From: Robbsia betulipollinis
GTDB lineage: Bacteria; Pseudomonadota; Gammaproteobacteria; Burkholderiales; Burkholderiaceae
Direction: 5' to 3'
DNA: 64,000 nucleotides
Assembly (NCBI RefSeq): GCF_026624755.1
Contig: NZ_JAPMXC010000006.1
Span: 295,859-359,858 of the forward strand
Positions within the stretch are counted from its first letter, which is position 1. Every line of letters begins with the position of its first letter. Of this stretch, positions 19,855 through 28,820 are shown piece by piece. Both the position numbers and the translations under genes were made by a program. Below the pieces are notes generated by a model. It was not told the DNA's origin, searched no databases, and saw nothing but the letters and a program-made list of their open reading frames with translations.

Positions 19855-21549
19855 TCACCCGCCGGCCGTCGGCGGAGGAATGGCGCCCTCCTCGCGTAGC
19901 GCCCGGCGCAGGATCTTGCCGACATTGGTTTTCGGCAGTGCCTCGCGGAATTCGATGGTCCGCGGCAACTTGTAGGCGGTCAGGCGCTCCCGGCAAAACG
20001 CGCGCAGGTCCGTCTCGGTCAGGCCGGGGTCGCGCCGCACGACGAAGATCTTGACGGCCTCACCGGATTTGTCGTCGTTGATGCCTACCGCCGCCACCTC
20101 GCCCACACCGGGGTGACTCGCCACCACGTCCTCGATTTCGTTCGGGTAGACATTGAAACCGGACACCAGAATCAGGTCCTTCTTGCGGTCCACCAGCTTC
20201 AGATTGCCGTGCGCGTCGAAGCGCCCGATGTCGCCGGAACGCAGAAAACCGTCGGCGGTCATCACCTTGTCGGTTTCGTCGGGCCGCTGCCAATACCCGG
20301 CCATCACCTGCGGTCCGCGAATGCAGACCTCGCCGGTCTCGCCGTTCGGCACTTCCCGGCCGGATTCGTCGCGGATCGAGACGTCCGTCGACGGCATGGG
20401 CAGGCCGACGCTGCCCGAGTACGCGGTCGCGGTCACCGGCGTGCAACTGACGATCGGCGACGTCTCGGACAGCCCATAGCCCTCCACCAGCACCCGGCCG
20501 GTCCGCTCCGCCCAGCGTCGCGCGACGGCTTCCTGCACCGCCATCCCGCCGCCCACGGCGACCAGCAACTGCGAGAAATCGAGACGACCGAAATCAGGGT
20601 GATCCATCAGCGCGTTGTAGAGCGTGTTGACCGCCGGGAAGCTGTGCACCGGATAGGCGGACAGCGTCTTGATCAATCCCCGGATATCCCGGGGATTCGG
20701 GATCAACACCGCCAGACCGCCGATGCGAATCGATAGAAAGCCGCAGACCGTCAGCGCGAAGATATGATAAAGCGGCAGTGCGGCCGCGGTGATCACCTGC
20801 GCACCGGCGCGCCGCGTCAATGCCGGCGCCAGCCAGGCTTCCGACTGGATCGTGTTCGCCAGCAGATTGCGATGCAACAGGATCGCGCCCTTCGCGACAC
20901 CGGTCGTGCCGCCGGTGTATTGCAGCACCGCAATGTCGTCGAGCGCGGGCGCCGCCGGGCGGTACCCCGCCCGGGCGCCCGCCGCAAGGGCCGCGGACCA
21001 GCCCACGTGCCCGGGCAGGGTCCAGGCGGGCACCAGCCTGCGCACGTGCCGCACGACGAAATCGACGATCCGGCCGCGCCCGCCCAGCATGTCGCCCATC
21101 GACGTGACGACGACGTGCCGCACCGCCGTGCCGGCCAGCACCTTCTGCAGCGTCGCCGCGAAATTCTCCAGGATGACGATCGTTTCCGCGCCGCTGTCGA
21201 TCAGTTGCTGCGACAACTCACGCGCGGTATACAACGGGTTGACGTTGACGACGATGCACCCCGCCCGCAGCGAGCCGATCAGCGCGACCGGGTATTGCAG
21301 GACGTTGGGCAACATCAGGGCGACGCGGCTATCCTTGCGCAGGCCGCGCGATTGCAGCCATCCGGCGAAATGCGCCGATTGCGCGTCAAGCGCGGCATAG
21401 CCGAGCGTTGCGCCCATGCAGGTGAACGCCGCGCGTTCCGGAAAACGCGCGAAGGTCTGCTCGCACATGTCGACCAGCGATTCGCAGCCGGACAGGTCGA
21501 TGTCGGGCGGCACGCCCGGGGGATATTCGTTCAGCCAGGGCCTGCTCAT
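19855..21549 (-). CDS. fadD: Long-chain fatty acid--CoA ligase
   Basis: This enzyme activates fatty acids to acyl-CoA with ATP. The start is the ATG at 21549 ([19 protein letters not shown]), preceded by GGAGGAG. The 564-residue protein has the ANL-superfamily order: P-loop [14 protein letters not shown], the YGLSETSP motif, the [21 protein letters not shown] segment, SGDIGRFD, and a C-terminal [22 protein letters not shown] with the catalytic lysine. The linker segment [23 protein letters not shown] is also present. The N-terminus closely resembles proteobacterial FadD. It is probably monocistronic, 83 bp upstream of coq7. Confidence 0.93.
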   Translation of the reverse strand: MSRPWLNEYPPGVPPDIDLSGCESLVDMCEQTFARFPERAAFTCMGATLGYAALDAQSAHFAGWLQSRGLRKDSRVALMLPNVLQYPVALIGSLRAGCIVVNVNPLYTARELSQQLIDSGAETIVILENFAATLQKVLAGTAVRHVVVTSMGDMLGGRGRIVDFVVRHVRRLVPAWTLPGHVGWSAALAAGARAGYRPAAPALDDIAVLQYTGGTTGVAKGAILLHRNLLANTIQSEAWLAPALTRRAGAQVITAAALPLYHIFALTVCGFLSIRIGGLAVLIPNPRDIRGLIKTLSAYPVHSFPAVNTLYNALMDHPDFGRLDFSQLLVAVGGGMAVQEAVARRWAERTGRVLVEGYGLSETSPIVSCTPVTATAYSGSVGLPMPSTDVSIRDESGREVPNGETGEVCIRGPQVMAGYWQRPDETDKVMTADGFLRSGDIGRFDAHGNLKLVDRKKDLILVSGFNVYPNEIEDVVASHPGVGEVAAVGINDDKSGEAVKIFVVRRDPGLTETDLRAFCRERLTAYKLPRTIEFREALPKTNVGKILRRALREEGAIPPPTAGG

Positions 21550-21647
21550 GTCGTCTCCTCCGTCTTTTCGGTCGGACCGTGTGCGCCGAATGCCCGGTAG
21601 CGCGCTCGCCGGCACGCTGGAGACGCCCGACTACGGCCTCTGACACG

Positions 21648-21692
21648 CGATCATTTTTAGCATGATCGTTCGTTAACGTGATCGTAACGGGC
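21648..21692. promoter_or_regulatory. Possible fadD operator/promoter region
   Basis: Between the molybdoenzyme stop and fadD there is a locally AT-rich patch with repeated GATC-containing words (gcGATCattt, catGATCgtt, gtGATCgta) around a GTTAAC centre. The spacing suggests a repressor site for a fatty-acid-responsive regulator, but no specific box can be assigned by eye. Confidence 0.25.
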
Positions 21693-21731
21693 CGCGCGCG
21701 GCACCGCAACCAGTTAGACGGATCGTTCGGT

Positions 21732-23906
21732 TCAGATGTGCCGACGCGTGCCCTCGGACCCGACGATGGACGGGGCATGCGGTTTGACCGCCGGGGACGC
21801 GCTCCGCCCGGCCGGCCATGCCTCGACTTCGACGAGACAGTCGTAAAACGACGCCGACCCGCCGAGATCGGTCAGCGCCTGGCTGGTCAGCTCGTTCGCG
21901 TTGCGTCCGTCCGGTGCCAGCTTGCGCCACCAGATCGACAGACCGACGACCAGCCCGCCGCGGGCACGGTCCCCGACGCGGGCACGCGCCCGCAGCGATC
22001 CGCGATCGTTGAACACCCTGACCGGGTCTCCGTTCGCGATACCGCGCGCGGCGGCGTCGTCCGGGTGCATGTCGAGGTGCGGTTCGGGCTCGGTCTTGCG
22101 CAGGCTGTCGACGTTGACGAAGGTGGAGTTCAGGAAATTGCGCGCCGGCGGCGAAATCATCGCCAGCGGATATCGGGCCGCGAGCGCCGGATCGGCCTCC
22201 GCCGACTCGCGCGGCGGCAGATAGTCGGGTAGCGGGTCGCGGCCTTCGGCGGCCAGCGTCGACGAAGCGAACTCGCATTTTCCGGACGGTGTGTGGAAAC
22301 CGCCCTCGGCGAACGGCGCGTCCGGCAGCGCCAGGCGGATCCAGCTCTCGCGCTGCAGGCGCGCCCAGTCCGCGCCGCCCATCAGGGGATCGGACCAGCG
22401 CAACGCCTGGCTGCCCAGCATGGCGTCGCTTTCCTGCAGGAGCGGATGGTCGAGCCCCATCGCGCGGGCGATGCCGCGGAAGATCTCGGTATTCGGCCGC
22501 GCCTCGCCCAGCGGCGCGATCGACGGCTGGTTCACCATCACATAGGTATGCCCGTACGCCTTGTGCACGTCGAAATGCTCGAGTTGCGTGGTGGCGGGCA
22601 GCAGCAGGTCCGCGTAGTCCGCGGTGTCGGTCTGGAAATGTTCGAGCACGATCGTGAACAGGTCCTCCCGGGCGAAACCGGCCACGACCTTCCGGGAATC
22701 GGGCGCAACCGCGACCGGGTTCGAGTTGTAGACGATCACCGCCTCCACCGCCGGGCCGAAATCCTGACCATCGACCCTGCCGCCCGGATGCGTCAGCGCG
22801 TCGCCGATCGCATTCATGTTGATAATGCGCGACTGACGGTCCGGCCAGCCGGGATGCAGGTCCGGGCGCTGCAGGGCGAAGGTGTCCACCGGCGCGTAAC
22901 CGGACGTGGACAGCAGCATGCCGCCCGCCCGATGCCGCCAGGCCCCCACCAGCGACGGCAGGCACGCCACCGCACGGACCGCGTTGCCGCCACCGTAGGC
23001 GCGCTGCATCCCGTAGTTCAGGCGAATCGACGCCGGCTTGACGGTGCCGTACGCGTGCGCGAGGTCGCGCAACTGGCGCTCCGGAATGCCGCACACAGCC
23101 GCCACGCGCGCCGGCGGCCATTGCCGGGCACGCTCGGCAAGCGCCGCGAAGCCCAGCGTATGGCGGGCGACGTAATCCTCGTCGATCATGTCCTGCGCGA
23201 TCAGCAGATGGATCATGCCCAAGGCCAGCGCGCCGTCGGTGCCGGGACGCAAGGCGATGTGCTCATGGCACTTTTCCGCGGTCAGCGAGCGGTAGGGATC
23301 GATCGCGATCAGGCGCGCGCCGCGCCGCTTCGCTTCCTGCGCGCGCGTCCAGAAATGCAGGCTCGACGCCACGGGATTGCTGCCCCAGATCAGGATCAGC
23401 TGGCTTTCCTCGATGAAGTCGACCTGCATGCCGACATTGCCGCCATAGGTATGCTTCAGGGCCGCCGCGCCGGCCGACGCGCAGATCGTGCGGTCCAGCC
23501 GCGACGCGCCGATCAGGTTGAAAAAGCGCGCGGCGATCGATTCGGTTTGCAGCAAGCCCATCGTGCCGGCATAGCTGTACGGCAGAATCGCCTCCGGCGC
23601 GCGCCGCGCGATCTCGCCCAGGCGCTCGCCCGCCAGCGCGAGCGCGGCGTCCCAACTGATCGGCTCGAAGCGCCCTTCGCCCTTCGGACCGACGCGTCGC
23701 ATCGGCTGGCGCAGGCGGTCGCGATGGTAGGTACGCTCGGTATAACGCGACACCTTGGTGCACAGCACGCCCTGCGTCGGAGGATGGTCCGGATCGCCCC
23801 GCACGGCGGTCGCGCGCCCGTCCTCCACCGTCACCTTCATCGCGCAGGTGTCGGGGCAGTCGTGCGGGCATACGCCACGGATCGTCGTGATGGCAGGCGA
23901 ACTCAT
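21732..23906 (-). CDS. Molybdopterin-dependent oxidoreductase with N-terminal [4Fe-4S] site
   Basis: A 724-residue member of the DMSO-reductase/formate-dehydrogenase superfamily. The start is placed at the ATG at 23906 (MSSPAITTIRGVCPHDCPDT). Cysteines C13, C17, C21 and C49 form the iron-sulfur site. The next domains follow the bis-molybdopterin pattern: IRLNYGMQRAYGGGNAVRAV, VYNSNPVAVAPDS, QLEHFDVHKAYGHTYV and a C-terminal molybdopterin dinucleotide-binding domain (YPLAMISPPARNFLNSTF, then DPVRVFNDRGSL). No Tat leader is visible, so it is probably cytoplasmic. The residue that would coordinate Mo is not obvious, and substrate cannot be assigned. No partner subunit lies nearby. Confidence 0.88.
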   Translation of the reverse strand: MSSPAITTIRGVCPHDCPDTCAMKVTVEDGRATAVRGDPDHPPTQGVLCTKVSRYTERTYHRDRLRQPMRRVGPKGEGRFEPISWDAALALAGERLGEIARRAPEAILPYSYAGTMGLLQTESIAARFFNLIGASRLDRTICASAGAAALKHTYGGNVGMQVDFIEESQLILIWGSNPVASSLHFWTRAQEAKRRGARLIAIDPYRSLTAEKCHEHIALRPGTDGALALGMIHLLIAQDMIDEDYVARHTLGFAALAERARQWPPARVAAVCGIPERQLRDLAHAYGTVKPASIRLNYGMQRAYGGGNAVRAVACLPSLVGAWRHRAGGMLLSTSGYAPVDTFALQRPDLHPGWPDRQSRIINMNAIGDALTHPGGRVDGQDFGPAVEAVIVYNSNPVAVAPDSRKVVAGFAREDLFTIVLEHFQTDTADYADLLLPATTQLEHFDVHKAYGHTYVMVNQPSIAPLGEARPNTEIFRGIARAMGLDHPLLQESDAMLGSQALRWSDPLMGGADWARLQRESWIRLALPDAPFAEGGFHTPSGKCEFASSTLAAEGRDPLPDYLPPRESAEADPALAARYPLAMISPPARNFLNSTFVNVDSLRKTEPEPHLDMHPDDAAARGIANGDPVRVFNDRGSLRARARVGDRARGGLVVGLSIWWRKLAPDGRNANELTSQALTDLGGSASFYDCLVEVEAWPAGRSASPAVKPHAPSIVGSEGTRRHI

Positions 23907-24133
23907 AACCGTGATTCTCGAAAAGGGCAGCGGGCGGGGCGGCTGCATGAGCCAGCCACACGGGGTGGCAGAACGGGACAGCCACACGCGGTAGGCCAGA
24001 TTGTATTACGCCGGCGAATTTCGGCGGGTCGACCGACGCCCCCGCGCCCACGTAGAATGATGGCATCGCCTCTTTGCCGAAGCTGCCGGAAGCTTTCCGG
24101 TGCTCACTCCCGCTCCCTGACGCTCTCCCCACC

Positions 24134-25324
24134 ATGAAAATCATTCCCGAAATTCTTGCCGTCGGCGCCGAAACCCGGGCGATCCGGCATGACATCCATG
24201 CCCATCCCGAACTGGGCTTCGAAGTTCACCGGACCGCGGACCTGGTCGCAGCGAAGCTGACGTCCTGGGGCATCACCGTGGTACGCGGCATCGGCCGCAC
24301 CGGCCTGGTCGGCACGCTCAGACGCGGCAGCGGCACCCGTGCCATCGGCCTGCGCGCGGACATGGATGCGCTGCCGGTGAACGAAGCCAACACCTTCGCC
24401 CACCGCTCCACCACGCCCGGGCGCATGCACGCCTGCGGTCACGACGGCCACACGGCGATGCTGCTCGGCGCCGCGCGTTACCTCGCCGAACACGCCGACT
24501 TCGACGGCACCGTGCACTTCTTCTTCCAGCCCGCCGAGGAAGCCGGCGGCGGCGCCCAGGCAATGATCGACGACGGACTGTTCGAGCGCTTTCCGGTCGA
24601 CGCGGTGTTCGGCGTGCATAACTGGCCGGGCATGCCGGAAGGCAAGTTCGGTGTGCGCGTGGGGCCGTTGATGGCATCCACCAGCGATTTCCGCATCGAC
24701 ATCAAGGGCATCGGCGCGCATGGCGCGATGCCCCACAACGGGCGCGATCCGCTGTTCGTCGGCACGCAGATCGCGAACGCGCTGCAGGGCATCATCACGC
24801 GCAACAAGAAACCCGTGGACACCGCGGTGTTGTCGATCACCCAGTTCCACGCGGGCGATGCGAACAACGTCGTGCCGGACCAGGCCTGGCTCGGCGGCAC
24901 CGTGCGCACCTTCACCGAGGACACCCTCGACCTGATCGAGGCCCGCATGCGCGCGATCGCTCCGCCGATCGCCGCCGCCTTCGAATGCGAGGCGGTCGTC
25001 GACTTCGTGCGCAACTATCCGCCGACGATCAACGAAGCCGACGCCACGGCGTTCGCCGCCGACGTCATCGCCGACACCTTCGGCGAGGACCATCTCGACC
25101 GGGACGTGGAGCCGACCATGGGCGCCGAGGACTTCTCGTACATGCTCAAGGCGCGTCCGGGCTGCTACGCCTTTCTCGGCAATGGCACGGGCGAGCACCG
25201 CGGCGCCGAGGGCGGCATGGGACCGTGCTCGCTGCACAACCCGAGCTACGACTTCAACGACGCGCTGCTGCCGATCGGTTCGACGTATTTCGTCAAACTG
25301 GTCGAACGTTTCCTGACGAAGTAA
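24134..25324 (+). CDS. M20-family amidohydrolase (hippurate hydrolase / N-acyl-L-amino-acid amidohydrolase type)
   Basis: A metal-dependent cytoplasmic amidohydrolase that removes acyl groups from N-acyl amino acids. The 397-residue protein starts MKIIPEILAVGAETRAIRHD. Metal-binding residues are visible: HACGHDGHTAM (Cys101 and His103), FQPAEEAGGGAQAM (the Glu pair), GVHNWPG, and a C-terminal MGAEDFSYM. The dimerisation domain begins around KGIGAHGAMPHNGRDP. The length is normal. It is divergent from the molybdoenzyme gene and 50 bp upstream of the DUF3830 gene, with which it may form an operon. The physiological substrate is unknown. Confidence 0.92.
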   Translation: MKIIPEILAVGAETRAIRHDIHAHPELGFEVHRTADLVAAKLTSWGITVVRGIGRTGLVGTLRRGSGTRAIGLRADMDALPVNEANTFAHRSTTPGRMHACGHDGHTAMLLGAARYLAEHADFDGTVHFFFQPAEEAGGGAQAMIDDGLFERFPVDAVFGVHNWPGMPEGKFGVRVGPLMASTSDFRIDIKGIGAHGAMPHNGRDPLFVGTQIANALQGIITRNKKPVDTAVLSITQFHAGDANNVVPDQAWLGGTVRTFTEDTLDLIEARMRAIAPPIAAAFECEAVVDFVRNYPPTINEADATAFAADVIADTFGEDHLDRDVEPTMGAEDFSYMLKARPGCYAFLGNGTGEHRGAEGGMGPCSLHNPSYDFNDALLPIGSTYFVKLVERFLTK

Positions 25325-25374
25325 GCGCGGCGTCCCGAGACCTTTCTTTTTTCATCCACTGCCTCCTCCCGAAC

Positions 25375-25800
25375 ATGCCTTCGATCAAGATCACCGCCGG
25401 CGACCTCGTCTTCACGGCCCACACCAACGATGCGGCGCCCGACACCGTCGCCGCCTTCCTGCAATTGCTGCCTTATCGCCAGAAGGCGATTCACGTACGC
25501 TGGAGCGGCGAGGCGTGCTGGGTGCCGCTCGGCGAATTCCGTCTGGAAAAAGACGGCAAGGCCGTCGGCTTCGAGAACCACACGAGCCATCCGTCGGTCG
25601 GCGACGTGCTGTTCTACCCCGGCGGCTACAGCGAAACGGAGCTGTTGATCGCCTACGGCTCCTGCTGCTTCGCCAGCAAGATGGGACAGCTGGCCGGCAA
25701 TCATTTCCTGACCATCGTCGAAGGCCGGGAACACCTGCGCAAACTCGGCGAGAAGACCCTGTGGGAAGGCGCACAGGAAGTGCTGTTCGAACTCGCCTGA
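25375..25800 (+). CDS. DUF3830 family (cyclophilin-like fold) protein
   Basis: A 141-residue protein starting MPSIKITAGDLVFTAHTNDA. The pattern of TVAAFLQLLPYRQKAIHVRWSGEACWVP, the GDVLFYPGGYSETELLIAYG stretch and a late KMGQLAGNHFLTI segment fits the small DUF3830 family, related to cyclophilin-like barrels. The family has no firm biochemical role but often sits beside amidohydrolases or transporters, as here next to the M20 gene. No signal peptide or membrane segment is visible. Confidence 0.75.
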   Translation: MPSIKITAGDLVFTAHTNDAAPDTVAAFLQLLPYRQKAIHVRWSGEACWVPLGEFRLEKDGKAVGFENHTSHPSVGDVLFYPGGYSETELLIAYGSCCFASKMGQLAGNHFLTIVEGREHLRKLGEKTLWEGAQEVLFELA

Positions 25801-25809
25801 GTTTTTCGG

Positions 25810-25852
25810 GAGCAGACGAGAAGATTCCCATACGGTAAAAACCGGTCTGCTC
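25810..25852 (+). terminator. Possible hairpin terminator after the M20/DUF3830 pair
   Basis: GAGCAGAC (25810-25817) and GTCTGCTC (25845-25852) are perfect complements. A small CGGT-AAAA-ACCG hairpin (25833-25844) abuts the right arm. It starts 10 bp after the stop codon. No clean T-run follows, so it may be a weak terminator or a leader structure of the next gene. Confidence 0.35.
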
Positions 25853-25911
25853 TTACTATTCTCTCTATCGCAACCACACAGCGGCGGCTCACCTGCTCCG
25901 CTCCCGCCATC

Positions 25912-26322
25912 GTGGCCTCTCCCGATCCAATCCGCACGCTTGCGCCCCCCGGGGCCGACAGGGACCCGGAACCGGGCGATTTTCCGCTTTTCATCCGCGA
26001 ACTGTTGATCGACACGATGGATCGGGACATCGCCCTGCTGCGAAGCCTGACGGACCTGTCGCCGTCGCCGCGCATCACGCGCGACATCGCCGCCATGCTG
26101 CACCGCATTCAGGGGGCCACGGCGACGATGCGGTGGCAGTCGATGACGGCCCTGGTGGAGCGAGCGCGGAAACAGATGAAGACCGGCGACGGCGACGGCA
26201 TCGTGCGACTGATCGCCTTTTGGAGACGCAAACGGCGGGTGTGGTTGCGGGATACCGCCTCCCCGCCGACGAGCGTGGACGACCGGCGGAAACGAACCTT
26301 CCGGCCAGCGCCGGACAGCTGA
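25912..26322 (+). CDS. Putative histidine phosphotransfer (HPt)-like protein
   Basis: The frame opens at a GTG at 25912 and encodes 136 residues; an internal ATG at 26020 is an alternative start. The central helix AAMLHRIQGATATMRWQSM resembles an HPt phospho-acceptor motif (HxxKG), with His followed by RIQG instead of the usual xxKG. The preceding stretch DRDIALLRSLTDLSPSPRITRD looks helical. The C-terminal third is Arg-rich and probably disordered. The gene lies just upstream of an RcsB-like response regulator, the context expected for a phosphorelay, but no histidine kinase is nearby. I infer the HPt role from the motif and position only. Confidence 0.5.
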   Translation: MASPDPIRTLAPPGADRDPEPGDFPLFIRELLIDTMDRDIALLRSLTDLSPSPRITRDIAAMLHRIQGATATMRWQSMTALVERARKQMKTGDGDGIVRLIAFWRRKRRVWLRDTASPPTSVDDRRKRTFRPAPDS

Positions 26323-26419
26323 CTGGCGGCGTCGCGAGGACCGGCCCTACACTCGACCCACCTGTTTCGCGGGTTGCCTGCCGGTCCCGCCGTCGAGGGC
26401 GCGAGGAGACGAATCACGC

Positions 26420-26458
26420 GAGTGAGACACGAGAGTGAGACATGAGAGTGAGACATGA
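26420..26458 (+). repeat. Three tandem 13-bp repeats overlapping the response-regulator start
   Basis: Unit GAGTGAGACAYGA occurs three times head to tail: 26420-26432, 26433-26445 and 26446-26458. The ATG at 26455 that begins the response regulator lies in the third unit. The second unit carries an identical out-of-frame ATG at 26442. Confidence 0.9.
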
Positions 26459-27225
26459 CGGAAACCTGCAGAATCGTTCTCGCGGACGACCATCCGATCG
26501 TGCGATGGGGCGTGTGGGCCTTGCTCGAAAAATGCCCGGGTCTGTCGGTGGTCGCGCAGGCGGCCGACTCGACCGAGCTGTTCGACGTTCTCGAAACGCA
26601 CCCGGTCGAACTGGTCATCACCGATTACGCGATGCCTGGCGGCAAATTCCAGGATGGCGTCGTGATGTTCGAACGCCTGAGACGGTTCTATCCCGATCTT
26701 AAAATCATCGTCCTGACCGTGCTGAAAAACCCTGCGATTCTCGCGCGCATCAAGGCCAGCCCGGTCGACGCGATCCTGAACAAGGAAGGCAGCCTCGACG
26801 ACATTTCCCGCGCGATCGCCAGTGTCGCAGCAGGTCAGCGTTACCTGGGCGCCAGCGTGATCGCCGCGCTCGCAGATGCCGACGCCGCACGCCAGCGACG
26901 CCTCCTCGCCCTGTCGATGCGGGAAATCGAGATACTGCGCATGTTCCTCGACGGCATGCCCATGACGCGCATCGCCGAGGCTACCCATCGCAGCATCAAG
27001 ACCGTCAGCAACCAAAAGCAGTCGGCGCTACGCAAGCTCGGCTGCGCGAACGACCTGGAACTGTTCCAGTTGAAGGCCCTGACCGGTCTGGCAACGTTTT
27101 CGACGGGCCATCCAGGAATGGCGTTCGATTCTGCCGACGCCGGTGCCGGCCCTGATGCAGATACGGACGTCGTCCGCGATCCCGGTTTCGACAGCCGCTT
27201 CCATGCGGCCGGCATCGCCCCCTGA
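26455..27225 (+). CDS. RcsB-like response regulator (REC + LuxR-type HTH)
   Basis: A 256-residue two-component response regulator. The receiver domain (residues 1-125) has the acidic pair in IVLADDHPIV, the phospho-acceptor Asp in VITDYAMPGG, IVLTVLKNPAI and the lysine in ILNKEGS. The sequence pattern, with PGG-x-FQDG after the acceptor Asp and the NPAI segment, resembles the RcsB branch rather than NarL. The C-terminal HTH (about 150-205) contains LSMREIEILRMFLDGMPMTRIAEATHRSIKTVSNQKQSALRKLG. About 35 extra C-terminal residues are Ala/Asp/Gly-rich. It follows the HPt-like gene. The start codon lies within a 13-bp tandem repeat. Confidence 0.88.
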   Translation: MTETCRIVLADDHPIVRWGVWALLEKCPGLSVVAQAADSTELFDVLETHPVELVITDYAMPGGKFQDGVVMFERLRRFYPDLKIIVLTVLKNPAILARIKASPVDAILNKEGSLDDISRAIASVAAGQRYLGASVIAALADADAARQRRLLALSMREIEILRMFLDGMPMTRIAEATHRSIKTVSNQKQSALRKLGCANDLELFQLKALTGLATFSTGHPGMAFDSADAGAGPDADTDVVRDPGFDSRFHAAGIAP

Positions 27226-27431
27226 CTGGCGGGGGACGTACTGGATCGCACCGACGCGCGGTGCGACTCTGCGCCACGATGGCGGATTGGACCGTCCCCT
27301 GTCGGTCCGGGTCATTTCACCGCCTGCGCCAGATCCCTCCGCGGAAAGATCGAGCTAAAAGCAGCGCCGGGCCGGCATGTCCATTAGAATTTTCACATTA
27401 AATCTCAAAAAACCTACCGGGGCCTGTCTGC

Positions 27432-28733
27432 ATGATTGCGCGAGATGTCGTAAAGAAAATGGTTGTCCAGTGTGGCGTGTGCGTCATTTCCTCCACGCTC
27501 CTGGCGGCCTGCAGCGGCACCGGCCCCCGGTCCGACGCGGATCTCGGCCCGGACATCGCGCTGGAACCCGGCCCCGGGCAAAAACCGATTCCCGGGTATC
27601 AACCACCCAGCATGGACGATGTCACGGCCAGCGTCGACGTGACGCGGAAGGATGCCGCATCGTCCTCACCCAGCCCGGTGGTGGGTGGAACGCCTGCGTA
27701 TGTGGCGGTTGCCCCCGCGGCTGTGGTCGCGCAGGTGCCGGTGATGGTGTCACCGGCGCCCGTACCCGTGGTCGTGGCAGCCCCCGCTCCACTTACACCG
27801 CCGGTCCCGGTACAGCCGCCCGCCATGACAGCGCAGGCGCCTGTCGTCGCGGCACCACCGGCTGCGCTGGTTCCGGCCCCGGTTGCCTCCCCACCGATGC
27901 CGCCTGTCGTTGCGCAGGCGCCGGTCGTGGTCGCGCCGCCTGTCATGGCGCAGGCGCCGGTCGCGGTCGCGCCGCCTGTCATGGCGCAGGCGCCGGTCGC
28001 GGTCGCGCCGCCTGTCATGGCGCAGGCGCCGGTCGCGGTCGCGCCGCCTGTCATGGCGCAGGCGCCGGTCGTGGTCGCGCCGCCTGTCGTTGCGCACGCG
28101 CCCGTCGTGGTCGCGCCGCCTGTCGTCGCACAGGCGCCCGTCGTGGTCGCGCCGCCTGTCGTGGCGCAGGCGCCTGTCGTGGTCGCGCCGCCCGTTATTG
28201 CGCAAGCCCCGTCGCGGATTGCGGCACAGGCTCCGGTTGCGCAGACGTCAAAGATGGTCGCCCCAGCCCCCGCAACACCGGTTGAAACGGCCACGCCTGC
28301 GGCCAGCCGTCCCGTGATCGTGGCAGTCACGCCGGCCGTCGTGCCTGCGACAGCCCCCGTCGCTCAGGAACCGATCAATACGCTCGATAACGGCCAGATC
28401 ATTGGCCGCATCGTTTCGAGCAACCGTCGCGCGGCCGTCGCCACCTGCCTCTACAGCTATCTTGCCGATTTCAGCAACGGATTGAAATCCGCAAAGGATG
28501 CGACACCCGACATGACGGTCAGCCAGATCGACATCGGCATGGTCCCGCCACACGCACATCGAAGCCTCTTCGGTTCGAGCAATGATGCCGGGTATCAGGC
28601 TTACTATCGTCTGTCTCTCGTCGATCGCGCCACCGGAACGACCATCACGATCCAGCAAGGACCCAATGCCTTCACGCCGCTGTCCCGGGAAATGCTGATG
28701 GATATCGTGTCGGCATGCGGAGCGGGCAAGTGA
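27432..28733 (+). CDS. Repeat-rich putative lipoprotein
   Basis: A 433-residue protein with a signal peptide ending in a lipobox: SSTLLAACSG, giving a lipidated Cys27. Residues from about 75 to 285 are dominated by Ala, Pro and Val. They include eight 12-residue tandem units of the type (M/V)AQAPV(A/V)VAPPV, encoded by a 36-bp DNA repeat. The last 120 residues form a non-repetitive domain (DNGQIIGRIVSSNRRAAVAT...YQAYYRLSLVDRATGTTITIQQ) with two cysteines. The Pro-rich part probably spans the periplasm or cell wall as an extended arm. I do not recognise the C-terminal domain. Function is unknown. Confidence 0.75.
   Translation: MIARDVVKKMVVQCGVCVISSTLLAACSGTGPRSDADLGPDIALEPGPGQKPIPGYQPPSMDDVTASVDVTRKDAASSSPSPVVGGTPAYVAVAPAAVVAQVPVMVSPAPVPVVVAAPAPLTPPVPVQPPAMTAQAPVVAAPPAALVPAPVASPPMPPVVAQAPVVVAPPVMAQAPVAVAPPVMAQAPVAVAPPVMAQAPVAVAPPVMAQAPVVVAPPVVAHAPVVVAPPVVAQAPVVVAPPVVAQAPVVVAPPVIAQAPSRIAAQAPVAQTSKMVAPAPATPVETATPAASRPVIVAVTPAVVPATAPVAQEPINTLDNGQIIGRIVSSNRRAAVATCLYSYLADFSNGLKSAKDATPDMTVSQIDIGMVPPHAHRSLFGSSNDAGYQAYYRLSLVDRATGTTITIQQGPNAFTPLSREMLMDIVSACGAGK
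27909..28196 (+). repeat. 36-bp tandem repeat, eight units, in the lipoprotein gene
   Basis: Eight contiguous 36-bp units: 27909-27944, 27945-27980, 27981-28016, 28017-28052, 28053-28088, 28089-28124, 28125-28160 and 28161-28196. A partial ninth unit follows. Units 2-4 are essentially identical; the others differ at a few positions. The unit length is a multiple of three, so copy-number change would keep the frame. Confidence 0.92.
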
Positions 28734-28820
28734 GTATGCCTGCCAACATTTCGGGACAAGAATAAAAATACATTCATAAAATCGGCCGGCACAACCTGTC
28801 ACTGGCGAACCGGTCTCGCC

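Noticed and set aside
27909..28196. Possible CRISPR array
   Set aside because: The 36-bp units are directly contiguous with no unique spacers and encode protein repeats.
27377..28330. Open frames in other frames of the 36-bp repeat region, giving Cys/Arg/Gly- or Thr/Gly-rich repeats
   Set aside because: They arise from the repeat period being a multiple of three. Only the frame from 27432 has a signal peptide and a non-repetitive end.
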